A DNA stretch of 64,000 nt from Tetranychus cinnabarinus. Its lineage: Eukaryota > Arthropoda > Arachnida > Trombidiformes > Tetranychidae. Position 1 is the stretch's first letter. Every line of letters starts with the position of its first letter. Position numbers and translations under genes: made by a program. The notes under the pieces were generated by a model. That model worked only from the letters and a program-made list of their open reading frames with translations. It searched no databases and was not told the origin of the DNA. The stretch spans positions 2,170,001 to 2,234,000 of the forward strand of contig WHVY01000001.1 in the NCBI GenBank assembly GCA_022266195.1, read 5' to 3'. This document shows, piece after piece, positions 28,001-40,690 of the stretch.

Positions 28001-31000
28001 GTAAAATGTAAGAACGATGAGGCAGAGGGTAAAAAATAGTGTAACAGACTTCAGAGGTAGACAAAAAAAAGACAGATAAGACAGATTATTTGGTTTCTAT
28101 TTTTTTTGAGCAACTTCTGCTTTGTTTTTTCTGGTTGACTGATTGATGTTAACATACGATGAATGATGAGTTAGAGGTTAATATTGTTAGACATGGTAAG
28201 GAGACAAGGTGGTAAACATGATTAATTTTTCATCACAATTCAATACTTTTGGAAAAAGAAGAGAAAAAAACATAAACATGGAACAATTTTCATCACAGGC
28301 TTGATGAGAAAACTTTGAGTGGGACAAAAATTGTCACTGAAATGTATTTAAACGGCAAATAATCAAAAAAAGAAAATAAAGAGAAAGAAAATAAGAGAAC
28401 AAATTAAACGAGAAAACGGGAAACTTACTTTGGGTTAAATCCTTAATGATGCTTGGTAATGATGGTTAGATGAGTTTATTTAAATCCATACAATTAATTG
28501 AGATGAAGACACTGGTTATGGTTTGAGGATTGGTTGGTCAATGTTTGATACAAAATGTCAATGGTGAAAGTAATTTAAAGTTGAAACGATAAACATTGAA
28601 TTCAATCAAGAGTCCTGTAAATTGGACCGATCAAGTAACTTTAACTAAACGAAAGGAATATAAAGCGAGAAAAGGTAGTAAACTTTGCTATATTCAACCA
28701 CAAATCAAGTGTCAAAGAGTGAAGTAAATTTGTTAGATTGGATCAAAGGTAAAGGTATGAAGGAGAGTAAAGTGAATGAGATGAATCAAGTGAGAAAAAA
28801 CCGGTAAAAGCAGTGTTTTCCATTTTATTCCGCCAGATGTCCCTGCCATAGATTTTATTTTTTTAAATGCAGCGCCTTAAGAATTGCTGTAAAAGCGCCT
28901 TAAAAACCCAATATTTTGCTCGATTGATTACAATAGACTTTTTTTACCCAAAAATGAATGATTTAAAGAAATGTGTAAAAATGTGTATTTCCAAGGAATA
29001 AGATGAAGGGTGAGAAGGTAAAGTAAGGTACCAAAGAGAGACTTTGAAGCAAATGTAAAGAAAGTCTAAGAGGGCGAAAGGAAATAAAGGAAACAGGTGA
29101 GTATTACCTTTAATAGTTTCTCCTTTTCTCTCTTTTTACCTTTTTCATCTCACCTTTTCTCTCTTTTTCTCTCTTATTTTCTTCTATCCTCCACTTTTAC
29201 AGAGAGCAGAGGAGTCAATAAATGTGTTTAAAAGGACAAGGAAAATTGAAAGGGAAAAAAAGAGACCAAAATTGCCAACATTTTCCTTCAAAATGTAAAG
29301 ATTTCAAAATGTGTTACATTTGGCTTCCAAAAGTGACCACAATGGTAAAATAACCTTAGGAATTTTATCTTTTTTTTTGTTGATTTCATTACAAAAAAGG
29401 TATTTTATTACAGAATGTAGTAGCAGTTTCTTGTTTTCATATTTCTTGTTTGTTGAAATTCAAGTTATACTTACCTAACTATTCCGTTTTCCCCTCCTAG
29501 AAACATCCACCTTTTTCATTCCTTTTTCCCATTCCAACTAATACTTTATCATGTAACATTGAAACAGAATTGAAGAGTTTGAACAATCAAAATTTGAACA
29601 AACCGAAAGCAAGTGCTTGCCTCAAGGCAATAACGTTGTAAGGGAAGCCTCTTCTTTACCATATTGGTAGGAATAATTTTCAAGACAAGTTTGGGTTACC
29701 TTTTTGCTTTCATTCAATTTTGATTCCCTCTTTCCATCTTCATCTCTTCCAAATCATCACTATTAAAATGATAAATACAGTCTCTAGTTAGGTTACCAAC
29801 GGTAACTTTACCAACGCATTGTTACCTGTTAGCTTATTATTAAACCATAGAGAGTCAATCACCTTCATTCCTGAGCAACAGCTTTTTTTACCTTTACTAT
29901 TATTGTAGTCAATTGTGTTCAACTTGATTACAATTTATTAAATACTAACTCAAATTAAAACATGTTTAGGTAACAAAAGTTGCTTTCTTCCTTGTTGTTA
30001 CCATTAAGCTAAACAGAAATTAATTTCTCTTGCCTTTTTTTGCCCAATTTACAGTTTAATTTTCGCGCTTGGTTAACTATTACTTACATTTCTTTCCTAT
30101 TTGTTTTGTTTGACAATTTAAATTAGATTAGTTACCTTTTACCAGACCATTTACAGTCAATTTGGATGATTACAAGTGTTAATGAACTAATATTATAAGA
30201 TGAAAAAAATAGAAGCTTAAAATGAGTTGAGTTATTATCTGCAATTCATGTTTAAAGGTTTCTCCAAATTCACATTACAATTGAATATTTAATGTATAGT
30301 AATAATAAAAAGTAAATGTGAAATTGATTGATTAGTAAATCAGTATGGATTACCTACTGTTTAATTGTTCAACTATCAACAGGATATTGATTACTTGATT
30401 GAAAATGCCTTTTTAACTCCATCGTTCAACAGTTAATACCAACTCGCTTATCCAACAAATCAAACATAATTAGTTGATTACCTTCTCAAACTTTTAATTA
30501 GACCAATTGCAGCTTAAATTACAGTTGATCCAAGTAGATATATCGACTGTTTCATTCTTGATTAATGTTCAATTCAACTAATTTCAACTTCACTTTTTTC
30601 TTCTTACCAATTCAGGTTTCTTGGTCTAATATGGATGTTACATGACTCTCTACAAATGGATCAAAAGCGATGATATCTTTAAGAAAAGGTCAATATGAAT
30701 ACCAAATCTTACCCGATTCAGCTGAATAAAATCTGTGGATTTGGAGAAAATTGAAGACCAATTTCAACGTGGATCAAGTAAACAATTGTCACAATTGTCA
30801 ACAAAGTTGCTTATGATGGACCTGAGACTTGGAAAATGTCTAATAATTTGGGATAAAAGGACTATTAATTGATCTCTGATTTGGGTTTTGTAGCTGTCAA
30901 GTAATTCCTTTGTACCCAAAAATGGCAAACAATTCCGATCGCTTCAAATCGCTAACCAGCTCATATTTGATCCTTTTTCACTATTACTTCTGGTTTTGAA

Positions 31001-33100
31001 GCATTGTCTCTGTTATTGAAAGTAAATGGTGTTCGGATATTTCTTGTAATGGACTTTAGCATTTACATGGAATAATTCGGTTCTTTACTAAATTCCTGGT
31101 TTTCCCCGTTTGCTCAGTCATATTTGGGTGCCTTTCAGCGTAAACATTTTAAATTCAATTTGCTTGTGTCAGTTACACAAAATAGTGAATTTTATTGCCT
31201 TTTTAAAAGTTAAATCTTGTGATTATAAATTTGTAAATGTAAATGTAAAACGTTTGCTATTGAATCTACCTTTGAACATAAACAAAAAGACCAAAATCTT
31301 GGATTACAAGCAAGTTTGCAAACAATATGCTGTAAAGGTGAACTTTTGTAGAGGTTCCTTGTAAAGGCCAACTTGTAAGGTTAAAGTAAAACAAGCTTCA
31401 ATGTTGATACCAGAAAATGTTTAACCAAATAAACAAAAGATCAATGTATCAACGTTAACCAAGGAAGAATGAAAATTGCTAATCTTAATTTGTCAATATC
31501 AGTTAACAAACATGTCTGGCGTGTTTATGAATAATCATTCAGCTAAAAAGTATCCTATTTTGAACTCTATTTTCAACTTGTTCATCTAATGTTGGCTAAA
31601 TGTATCGATTTACATTTTATTGTAAGAAATAATGAGCAAAAAATGTTTACTTTAAAATAATTTGGGAAAAAATGTTTTGCTTGAATCTTGCGATTCAACA
31701 GATGATTATATTTGTATAATATCAGACGGATTATTTTGATAACAATGAAATTTCCAAATCAAATCATGATTATATACACATTTATGATTAGTTGATCGCC
31801 AGTGAAGCTCAATTGAATTGTCAATTCTCGCTTCTCACGGGAAAATGTCCACAAATAATATCACAATGATTACAAAGAAAAGTATTGTTTTTTTGTCAAA
31901 CAGTTTTCCATATCAAGTTGACTTTATTTTGGTCACTTTTGTTCATCTCAATTATTTAAATCAATTTCAATCAATCAATTGTAATGCCACTGAATTAGCT
32001 TATAATCATTCCGAGTCATTGCCATGTTTGGCGAGCCAACAGCATTTAGATTCATTGGAACCACTTTTGTTGTCTAATCTGATTAGCCCACACATCTAGC
32101 CTAAAAGCTGATATAATTAAGAAAATAATTGATTACTACAAAAACTATATTCACAATTAAAGGCAGTTGAAGAGGTAAACAATTTCAAACTTAATCAATT
32201 GCCTATGTTTACCAAGTGAAGGTGTTATTGATTGATGTCCAGCATTGACTTAGCCAATGATGAAAATGATTTAATTTGAACAATCAAGATTGCCACAGGT
32301 TTTGGTCAACAATAGTTAATTGAATATCTCAACATTTGGATAAATCGCTCTTCATTTGCTTCTCCGTTATTATGGATCTTTAAGTTTAATGTAAATTGAA
32401 AAATTGTTGACCTGAAGGAACCAGTTGATGCAAATGGAGTGAAGATGATTATGATAATGATTCAGATCATTGTTGAACCACATTAAGGTACAACTTGAAG
32501 ATACATATGAACTAACGTTGAGTAGGAGAAACGGCAATTACTTGATTCAGGTTAAATCAATAGTCGTCTATGTTGAGGGTTAAGTAAATGAAGCCAATGA
32601 TTGCAATTTTTTTCACTTTGGATTCAAAGTTATGTTCACAGTTTAGTAAACAGATTGAAAAATAGATGTAGATGAGGATTAATGGGGAAAATATGTCTTA
32701 ATGAATGTAATTGCTTCTAAGATTGTGATTAACTTTAACAATCAGCAGATTAATGGTTATTGTTTAGCAGATTGAAGGCTAATTAAGTGAGCAAATAGCA
32801 AATATTCAATGAAACTTTTTTTCAGAGTTGAAATGTTTACAATTTAAACATTGTTTTTTGCAAATTGTTCCAGTTTCACATGATTGTTAATGTTTGGCTG
32901 AATATTTTTAGGTTTCATTTGTAAAAGCTTTACAAGATGAAGTTGGCTAAAACAGCTTGACTTTGATTCAACATTGATTATAACTGTTGCTCATTTTTAA
33001 AATAATCAATTGTTCAATAAGTTGAGACCATTGCTAAGTCATTGTTCTTTCACGTAAATTAACAAAGAAATGATTTTATGATCAATTTACAAAATATCTC
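25094..33100. other. Non-coding AT-rich stretch with pyrimidine tracts
   Basis: No gene supported. Features seen are simple trinucleotide (GAT/ATC) runs, a GAGGAGGAGG run near 26150, and CT-rich polypyrimidine tracts near 29110-29190. Open frames at 27.4-28.0 kb are Phe/Leu-rich or Lys/Arg-rich low complexity. Confidence 0.4.
28436..28520 (-). other. Candidate 5' UTR exon end (donor near 28435)
   Basis: On minus, AACCCAAA is followed by GTAAGTTTCCCG, a strong donor. The sequence before it has no long open frame (an ATG here stops after seven codons), as expected for untranslated leader. It is the best donor noticed upstream of the initiator exon at 16974, but its upstream limit is unknown and the link is a guess. 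Confidence 0.2.
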
Positions 33101-34038
33101 AGGTACAATCAGTTGGCTTTTAATTTTCATGAAAAATATTTTTTTCAAATTTAATTTTCAGTTTATACAAGTTGAAGCTCTGACATCTCGTGACACCCAA
33201 TCAAACTATTGTTAGAGGTTGAAATTTTCACTGTTAATCAGACAACTTAAAGTTAGTCAGAAAGGCTAACAATTCAAGCTATTATCAGCTATGATTCATC
33301 TAAAAAAATAATGCAAAAAATAGATACAATTTCAATCGATAGACTGGCGCATCTATCTGTGCTGAAAAGATGGTTAGATTGAATCTCAAACTGAAAATTA
33401 TTGTTGTTGCAAAGGTAATGAAAGCGACTTCATCCGAATGACTGCTTGTGGCCAAAAAGAGATTGATTTACAATGTAATAATTTAAAGAGATCAATAAGT
33501 TACACTTACATAGTTAACTTGACTTGAGACTAACAATAAACCTTTCAAAAATCATTCATTTTATTTTGATTGGTAAAGAAATTTTTTTTTATCAAAACTC
33601 AAATTTAAAATGAAATGAATCGCTCGAAATATCATTGAAGTCACCCTCAAAATTGCATTCATCTGCAATCTTCAATGACTAGGTGACACGTTGTATGTTA
33701 GTCATTAGTAGGAGTCATTAAAAGGTTATAGTTAACTGCGAATCAATATTTGTGAATGCTAATGATTGACTCATAAAATAACAGCTATTCCAATATCATG
33801 AGGGTTCGAATATTTTGTTGATCAAATGATGCGTTTCATGTTTAAATTGAAAAGTGTCGATGTCTACAAGTTAATGTCTCTGCTTTTAAACATTTTTCTA
33901 AATTTATGCTAAATTAATAAAAGCCATTAAAACGTTCCACTATGAGCTATATTTGAATAGCTTCAATCGAAACTGAGTAAAAATTATAATAATTATAATT
34001 TCAAGTTGTTTATGTACTCAGGATGCGTTAATTTTCTG

Positions 34039-34046
34039 TATAAAAG
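34039..34046 (+). promoter_or_regulatory. TATA box of peptide gene A
   Basis: TATAAAAG lies 117 bp before the ATG, inside a block (GCGTTAATTTTCTGTATAAAA) conserved in copies C and E at the same spacing. Confidence 0.7.
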
Positions 34047-34162
34047 AATGCGAATTCCGATTGAGATCATCATTAAAATATCTACAATAAAAGTATCAGT
34101 GTTACATCTGAATTGTGTTTTCTGCTTCCCACTGAAAAAAATATCAACAGTCCAAACTCACA

Positions 34163-34285
34163 ATGAATATCAGCTTTGCCCAAGTAATCTGTTTCCTGGT
34201 TATTTCAGCCATCTATGGATTTGTTATGGTCCAAGCTCATTCAATCGGTATTGTAAAACGTAATGACTGGCCATTCTCACAATAA
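34163..34285 (+). CDS. Small secreted peptide A (40 aa)
   Basis: Start CACAATGAATATC, stop TAA. The first 25 or so residues (MNISFAQVICFLVISAIYGF, then VMVQA) form a standard signal peptide with likely cleavage after the VQA. The predicted mature part is about 15 residues, HSIGIVKRNDWPFSQ, with no Cys. A KR pair could be a processing site. The signal is almost identical to copies C, D and E, while the mature part is unrelated to theirs. AATAAA signals follow at about 34320-34335. No known family recognised; secretion is supported, function is not. Conservation of promoter, start and signal across copies argues that this very short frame is real. Confidence 0.65.
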   Translation: MNISFAQVICFLVISAIYGFVMVQAHSIGIVKRNDWPFSQ

Positions 34286-34610
34286 TCATGAGTAATTCAG
34301 TCCTCTTTTATTGTAATGAAATAAACAAATAAAGCGAAATATGGAAATATAACGATAAAATCTTGAATTATTTATTGATATAAAAGGATAGACTATCAAA
34401 CACAAAATAATACTGTAACTCTTCGGCATCATCTTTATCTTTCAATACATCGCGGCTATTTGTTCATTGTTTATCAATTCTTTTATTTTTAAATTAAAAA
34501 ACTTATAACAATTACAATCGAGCCCTTAGATTTATCTAAATTTATGTTAAATTAATAAAAACCTTAAAACCTACAACTATGCGCTATATTTGAATAGCTT
34601 CAATAGAAAC

Positions 34611-35440
34611 TGGGTAAAAATTAGAATAATGATTATCATTTGAAGTTGATTATGTACTCAGGATGTGTTAATTTTCTGTGTGTATAATGAATTTTTTGAT
34701 TTAGATAATCATTAAAAGATCTACAGTAAAACTTTCAGTGAAAATTGTGTTTTCTGCTACAACCTCAACATAATCAACAGTGTATCTCAGAATTGCCTTC
34801 CGAAAGTAATCGTGTTCCTGGCTATTTCATCTATGGATTCGTTATGCTGTGCGCTCAGATGACTGATCCTCGGAAAAGTGAGCTGGATAAACTTGCTGGA
34901 CAATTATTAATCTAGGTATAGTACTGAACCTAATCGGTAAATCCTGAATTGTAACCATGAAATAAAAAAATAAATTGAAATTGAACGATAAAAACCTTGA
35001 ATAATATCTATACTAATGCCAATCGCAAGATGTACTAATTCGGTGGCATATTCGTTCTATGGTCCAACAATGAGCCATCAACTTGAATAACAAAAAAAAT
35101 TTCCCCCTCAATGTTATTGAATATGGATTTTATATTTTTTCGTCCAGCTTCTATTTTCATGAATTTCTCAGAGATCTAAATTCTGATGAGAGGTTTCCTA
35201 TTTTTCGTAGGGTGTAACGATAGCAGAATTAGAGCTTTCATGCCGTGAAATTTTTTTCTTAGAACCAGCTCAGTTTAATACAATCTTGACACAAACATTA
35301 GATACATTGACTTTATTTATTGTGTAGATTGGTGAAGAAAGTATTTTTTAATCAAAACTCAAATTCAACCTAAAATGTCACTCAAAATAGGCATTGTACC
35401 ATTGAAGTCACCCTCAAAATTGCATTCATCTGCAACCTTC
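34611..35440 (+). repeat. Unit B, arm of an inverted duplication with 40691-41534
   Basis: Nearly identical in reverse complement to 40691-41534. It contains degenerate peptide copy B and a dispersed repeat (about 35090-35350) that is also found, more diverged, at 41540-41680 (minus) and 57090-57330 (plus). Confidence 0.8.
34790..34916 (+). pseudogene. Peptide pseudogene B
   Basis: Aligned to copies A and C, the start codon region is deleted and a 4-base loss inside the signal-peptide part shifts the frame. The TATA box position has TGTGTATAATG instead of TGTATAAAAG. The mature-region frame (AQMTDPRKSELDKLAGQLLI then stop) is still open. Its inverted twin F has the same lesions, so they predate that duplication. 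Confidence 0.65.
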
Positions 35441-35785
35441 AATGCCATGTTGTGTTATTCATTAGTAGTAATTATCTAAAGGTTATAGTTAACTTCAAAT
35501 CAATAGTTAGTTATGTTAATTCGTGACTCATGAAACAACAGCTATTCCAATATCATGAGGGTTCCAACATTTTGTTGATGAACCAATGAGTTTTGTATGT
35601 TGGAATTGGAAAACCTTAACATTTCTCTTTTTTAAACATTTACCTAAAGTGCAAAAAAACTTAATTAATACAAGTCATTGAAACCATCAACTATGAGCTA
35701 TATTTGAATAAATCAATTGAAACTGAGTAATAATTATGATTATCATTTGAAGTTGTTAATTTACTCAGGATGCGTTAATTTTCTG

Positions 35786-35793
35786 TATAAAAG
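35786..35793 (+). promoter_or_regulatory. TATA box of peptide gene C
   Basis: TATAAAAG, 122 bp before the ATG of copy C, in the same conserved context as copies A and E. Confidence 0.7.
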
Positions 35794-35915
35794 AATGCCA
35801 ATTCCAATTGAGGTCATCATTAAAAGATCTACAGTTAAACTATCACAATTTCATCTATTAATAAATTGTGTTTTCTGCATCTCATTGCAACAAATATCAA
35901 CAGTTCAAACTCACA

Positions 35916-36071
35916 ATGAGTATCAGCCTTTTCCAAGTAATCTGTTTCCTGGTTATTTCAGCCATCTATGGATTTTTTATGGTCCAAGCTCAGCTCCTTA
36001 AGCCCCCAAAGACCATAAACACAGCAATTGCCCCAACAGCTAAAGAAATTGGAGCATTTGGACCATTTTGA
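35916..36071 (+). CDS. Small secreted peptide C (51 aa)
   Basis: Starts CACAATGAGTATC. Signal peptide MSISLFQVICFLVISAIYGF followed by FMVQA differs from copy A at only a few residues. The predicted mature part is about 26 residues, rich in Pro, Ala, Lys and Thr, ending IGAFGPF, with no Cys. AATAAA follows at about 36126. A second frame across the 5' UTR and signal region encodes a look-alike in copy A and is a shadow. Unknown function; secretion inferred from the signal. Confidence 0.65.
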   Translation: MSISLFQVICFLVISAIYGFFMVQAQLLKPPKTINTAIAPTAKEIGAFGPF

Positions 36072-36099
36072 GAATTATCATCGAAATGAACTATTCAGT

Positions 36100-36561
36100 C
36101 CTCTTGTGTTGTAATGAAATGAGCAAATAAAGTGAAATATAACGATAAAATCTTGGTTAATGCATCGATATAATACACGTGTATATATACATGTAGAATA
36201 GACTGTCAAACACAAAAAATGCTGTAACGTCTTCGGCATAATCATCTTCATCCTTTAATCCATCGCGGTTTTTCGGCTTTTTTCACCATTTGACGCTGAC
36301 AAAAGTGTGTAAAAGGCTTGACTCTCGCCTATTAATGACTCCATGCGATTATAATCGAAGTGCTTAAAGTCAATGTAAAGTATCAAAATCTTCATTTGTT
36401 ATCCACGGGTCAATGCTAATTTCACCATGTTCAGCATAGGTTAACCCACTGGTGAAATGTCCAGGTAAAGAAGGACGTTTCATTTTTGATTTCGTTACAT
36501 AAAGTAACTTGACTTACATTTTGTTGATTTTTCTGACATCTTGTCATGCCAAAATAAACTA
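36100..36561 (+). repeat. 3' flank block of unit C
   Basis: Reverse complement matches 53170-53600 (unit D) and 54400-54820 (unit E) over about 400 bp, including the phrase aaacgtccttctttacctgg read on minus here. This marks the downstream part of the duplicated peptide-gene unit. Confidence 0.75.
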
Positions 36562-36694
36562 CACAGTGGATAGAAAGTTTCTGGTGTGTGCGAGGGGATA
36601 AAAATGCGCAAGAGGGGGCACTCATTATGAAAAATAGTACATTGAGCAGCTAAAAGGCGTACGCCTACACACCAGAAACTTTCTATCCACTCTG
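36562..36694. mobile_element. Palindromic MITE, 133 bp
   Basis: Arms of about 26 bp (CACAGTGGATAGAAAGTTTC and the reverse complement of CAGAGTGGATAGAAAGTTTC) extend inward to GGTGTG. TA lies on both sides (36560-36561 and 36695-36696). It sits at a TA in the host sequence AAATAAACTATTGGAGG, whose uninterrupted form is visible near 42610-42630 and 53155-53170. Confidence 0.75.
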
Positions 36695-36696
36695 TA

Positions 36697-38515
36697 CAGT
36701 AGTGGTTGTTGGTTTGAGGCAAAAATTTATTGAACAGAAAGAAAGGTTTACAAGTTTACTTCTCTGGGTCTACATCACATCTGTTGTTTTGTTAAGGTTA
36801 ACTCTCTTTTTTAAGAGAAGATTCAAATTTACTTTTTCAACTGTCATCTTCATTAAAAAGACATTTGTAAGATGACCTTTAGGTTATTGAAGTAAAAACT
36901 GGTTAAGTGAAAGGATAAGTTAAGGAGAAAGTATTGAGAGGAAAAATGAAGCAATTATGTTTGAGCTTTTTAAAGCTAAGTTGGACATTTGTGCAGCACA
37001 CTGCGAAGGGTTGAGTTAATAATTGTATTCTGAAGATGATCTTAGTTAGTGACAATTAGTAATATGAGTCGGATTTGAATGACTCAAAAAATCATTAATT
37101 AATTTGAGAATCAAGAAAACATCATGTTTGGGTTAAATTTAAAGGAATCATTAAGTTTAATTTAATGAACTTATATCATTCGAAAGAACTTGAAAAGGGC
37201 TTTCGAAAGATATACTGAGTTAATGATGAAAACATTAATTGTCTTTGAAATAAGAAGAACCTTTGAAATATTCAATATTATTGAAAAGACATGAGAGTTA
37301 AATTATGTCGGTTTGTAGCTCGACACTGGATGAAGTTACAGATATAAATAATATATTATTGAAAAGTATTGTAGATGCTCTTTCCAATGGTATGTTGATT
37401 GTCTTTGTCGGTTGTTTAATTCTGTTAATTTAGTGGGGTCGCCAGGATGACTTTCACCATTATATTCCCTATGTAAATACATAGAGTTTTGACGCCGGTC
37501 AATTTAATGTTTGAAGAGATCGAGTCAGGTTACAGTAATCAATTATATATCATTAAATAGATCTCGAAGAGACAAAGCTAATGATATATAAATCAATGTT
37601 GGAAATTATTTGATTGATGAATAGATGATGCCTAAGTTTGAGTCCAAAAAGTGAAAAATTGAAAAATTCAAGTTTAAATGAAATTAATGATAAATATGCT
37701 TCTAAGAGTGAATCTGTTGTAGTCATGAGGTCTGATTACAACCAACAGTGGTTAGGATTCAGTTAACAAAATAGGGTCAGATTGCATTAATTGGTAAGGT
37801 CCTAGGATTGGTAACACTGGCGTGGCTTCACAAGACTTTTAAATAGACTTTTAAATTTTTATCCAATGGAATTTACTCTGAGTTTCTTGGTGAGCTGAAG
37901 TTTTATTGACACTCTTAAATTCATTAATATTAAATTATAGTTGATTATGCTAGTTAGATCGATATGAAAATAGTTAGATCGGCGAAGAAATTAGAGTCAA
38001 CCATGCTTTACTCACTTGCAAAAATAATGATTAACCCGCCAATATGCCATAGTCTTCTACCAGAAAAACCAGGATATTGTAAAGTAATCAGTCATCACTT
38101 TGTCACCTTCATTTCCTTAATCCTCAAGCCACCCTTACCCTTTACTTTTGTTAACCGCGTTTTCTTGTTTTATTTTTCATTTAAGACTGTCCATGATCAA
38201 CTATTATTAAATATTAATGAATTTAAGAGTGCCAATAAAACTTCAGCTCACCAAGAAACTCAGAGTAAATTCCATTGGATAAAAATTTAAAAGTCTATTT
38301 AAAAGTCTTGTGAAGCCACGCCAGTGTTACCAATCCTAGGACCTTACCCATTAATTTTCAGGTGTCGCCATCTCGGTCATAATAGGTTTCAGAGAAACTA
38401 GAAAATAGAGAAATAGGTAAAATTAAATTCGATCGTAAAGGTACTTTAATTTATTGTTAGATGGCGACTATGAAAAAAGTCTCCCCATTTGTTAACTTAA
38501 CCCTAACCACTACTG
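36697..38515. mobile_element. Second TA-inserted element(s), CAGTAGTGGTT ends
   Basis: Left end CAGTAGTGGTTGTTGG; right end, read inward, CAGTAGTGGTTAGGGTTAAG. TA borders are at 36695-36696 and 38516-38517, after which the interrupted host sequence TTGGAGGTTTAATTTTC resumes. A third related end (CAGTGGTTAGGATTCAGTTA at about 37747) suggests a nested copy of 37747-38515. No transposase frame. Confidence 0.55.
37793..38348. mobile_element. Foldback MITE with about 139-bp arms and 8-bp target duplication
   Basis: Near-perfect inverted arms 37793-37931 and 38210-38348 start GGTAAGGTCCTAGGATTGGT. CATTAATT is duplicated on both sides (37785-37792 and 38349-38356). An 8-bp duplication is typical of hAT elements; the family is inferred. 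An open frame at 37964-38290 is just the loop and right arm. Confidence 0.85.
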
Positions 38516-38549
38516 TATTGGAGGTTTAATTTTCAGTATTTTCACTCAA

Positions 38550-40117
38550 TTTGCACTGCCTACTGAAAACTAAATTGCCGCCTAGACTCATGCGCTATGC
38601 CATGACCCTCCAATCTTTCGAATTCACCATTACTTATAAATCAGGGAAAATTCATCAGGATGCAGACTGTTTAAGTCGCTATCCAACTAATGATCCTGAG
38701 TTCAACAGCATCGGAAAGGCTGATAAAGAACAAGGAGATGATATCTTTGCACTTTTAATAAGTGAACAAGAAGATGAATCTATCAATCTAATGAACCAAC
38801 AACGAGATGATCCATTAATTCAAGCTCAAATACAACAATTAAATGACATCGAAAAATTAGAACCAAGAATTCGGAATAAAATCATTCGAAACCATAAATT
38901 ACAGGATGGTATCCTACAAAGAAAAGTTGTGACTGAAACAGGCACTAACTGGGTTCCAGTAGTCCCAGCTTCACTTGTGAAAGCAATTTTGCAATCTTAC
39001 CATAATGATGTCGTTTCGGGTCACTGTGGTCTTTATCAAACCTATGCGAAACTAAAACCAAAATACTATTGGCCAAAAATGTCCAAGGACATTGCTAATT
39101 ACATCAAGACTTGTGAAGAATGTCAACGAAATAAAAAAGGTACTGGGAATGCAGTTCCACCTTTAAAACCAATCTACGTATCTGCTCCTTTTGAAAAAAT
39201 CGGAATTGATATTTTAGGTCCTTTACCTCCATCTGCTGGAAAAGAATACATCATCGTGGCGACTGATTACTTTACGCGGTGGGTGGAAATGAAAGCAATT
39301 GCTAAAAAGGACACGATTAACACTGCGAAATTTTTAATCGAAAATATACTTTGTCGACATGGCTGTCCGAAAACAATCGTGAGTGATCAGGGCAGGAATT
39401 TTATAGCAGACACAATAAAGGAAATTGCCCTATTTATGAATACAAAATGGCAATTGTCAACTACATATCACCCACAAACAAATGGAATGACAGAACGGGT
39501 AAACAGAACAATTTGTGAAATGCTGAGAAACAAATCGTCTTCGTTGGTCTCAAATATTACCATTGATGAACTTCGCCTAAAATACTTCAACAAATCAGAG
39601 TACACAATTCTCTCCATTTTCTTTACTTTACGGAAGGGAACCAACTTTACCTATTGACTTAAAAATTAATCCAGACAATAGAGAACTGAGACTATCAGAC
39701 TATGTTGAGTTCATTAATAATGAGTGGACAACAGTCAAGGAACAAGCAAGAATGAACTCTGATGAATCGAAAGAAAAGCAGAGTAAAAATTATGAGAGAA
39801 GGCGCAGGCTAAGAACTTTCAGCATTGGAGACTTAGTCTTATACGAGAAACAAGTACGCTCAAATAAATTAGACTCTAAATATGAAGGTCCTTATGAAAT
39901 AATTGAGAAAATCGGAGAAACAACGTACTTAGTAAAGAAGGACGAACAATCTGAACCCAAAAGAGTACATGGATCCCAAATCAAACCTTATTCTACAAAT
40001 TCAAGAACTTCAAGATCACAAAATAATTTGATTCTTTCCAATAGTGTTATCTTAATGATTTTGACTTTACTTATATCGATTGCTAACCCTTTCGAATTTG
40101 GCGAACCCCTGATTTGT
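38550..40117 (+). pseudogene. Truncated Gypsy pol/env fragment
   Basis: Very closely matches, in reverse orientation, the part of the full-length element from late RNase H to the env start (about 47910-46345). It encodes integrase with HHCC zinc residues, DDE core and the GPY-like EGPYEIIEKIG. After EMLR a loss of about 13 bases shifts the frame, so the reading ends at 39657; the original frame resumes at 39661 and runs to about 40117 in the env signal region. No LTRs; truncated at both ends. The left junction abuts host-repeat sequence (cactcaatttgcactg). It is a dead copy, recently derived from the same family. Confidence 0.85.
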
Positions 40118-40407
40118 ATTCTTTGAGATGGAGAAAGGATGAAGATGATGATTGTCTCTGTTTTCACAATGAGGATTAGCATTTAACTTACAAAGTAATG
40201 ATAATCTTCGGTCGAACAGGGTTAGAAGTGGTAAAGTCAAAAGACTACGTTTTTATTGGTCAATTTAAATCATCATTCGAGAGACTCTATCAATGAATGA
40301 AATTGTTTTAAATCAACAATTCACCACCTCTCTTAAATTTGATGAACTCCATGTTTAACTTACACAACTCTTTCATTGTCTTCTACACTGATTTAATTAA
40401 TAGAAAA

Positions 40408-40553
40408 GATTGCACTAGTTTCAAGCTTAAGTTAATTTTTGATAAGCACCGTCTACTACTTATTCACACACCTAATATATTATCAATGGCATTATTAAGA
40501 CTCTTACGTATAGTAGATGGCGTTTATCGGAAATTAGTAAAACTAGTGCAATC
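40408..40553. mobile_element. Small foldback element, about 146 bp
   Basis: Exact 14-bp inverted ends GATTGCACTAGTTT and AAACTAGTGCAATC, with imperfect pairing continuing inward (GATAAGCACCGTCTACTA versus GATAAACGCCATCTACTA). No clear target duplication. The 74-aa frame across it is not a gene. Confidence 0.5.
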
Positions 40554-40690
40554 ATTTTCATGAAAATATTGGCTTCAGAATTTTCTGAGAAAACCCTTCA
40601 AAAATGCCTGAAGCTGTCCGGATCAGTGAGCTTTGGTTAGCTCAAAAGATTATGTTTATGACCATCATTGTGAAAACGAGAAGACACCGT

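Larger units (their letters stand above)
33127..34500 (+). repeat. Peptide-gene duplication unit A
   Basis: Contains a distal conserved block (about 33641-33830, starting near the phrase gtcaccctcaaaattgcat), the TATA promoter, gene A and its 3' flank. The distal block recurs in unit C (about 35405) and, inverted, in units F and E (about 40700 and 55550). The far upstream part (33127-33215) reappears inverted near 42230-42300. Confidence 0.7.

Noticed and set aside
27824..28039. Lys/Arg-rich 71-codon frame
   Set aside because: Low-complexity AAAGAG-rich DNA, no ATG in the usual sense and no conservation evidence.
35717..36001. 94-codon frame matching one at 34006-34263
   Set aside because: Similarity comes from the duplicated promoter and signal region in a wrong frame. 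The shared in-frame signal peptide of genes A and C is the real conserved frame.
37964..38290. 108-codon plus-strand frame
   Set aside because: Lies over the loop and right arm of the foldback MITE; not a gene.
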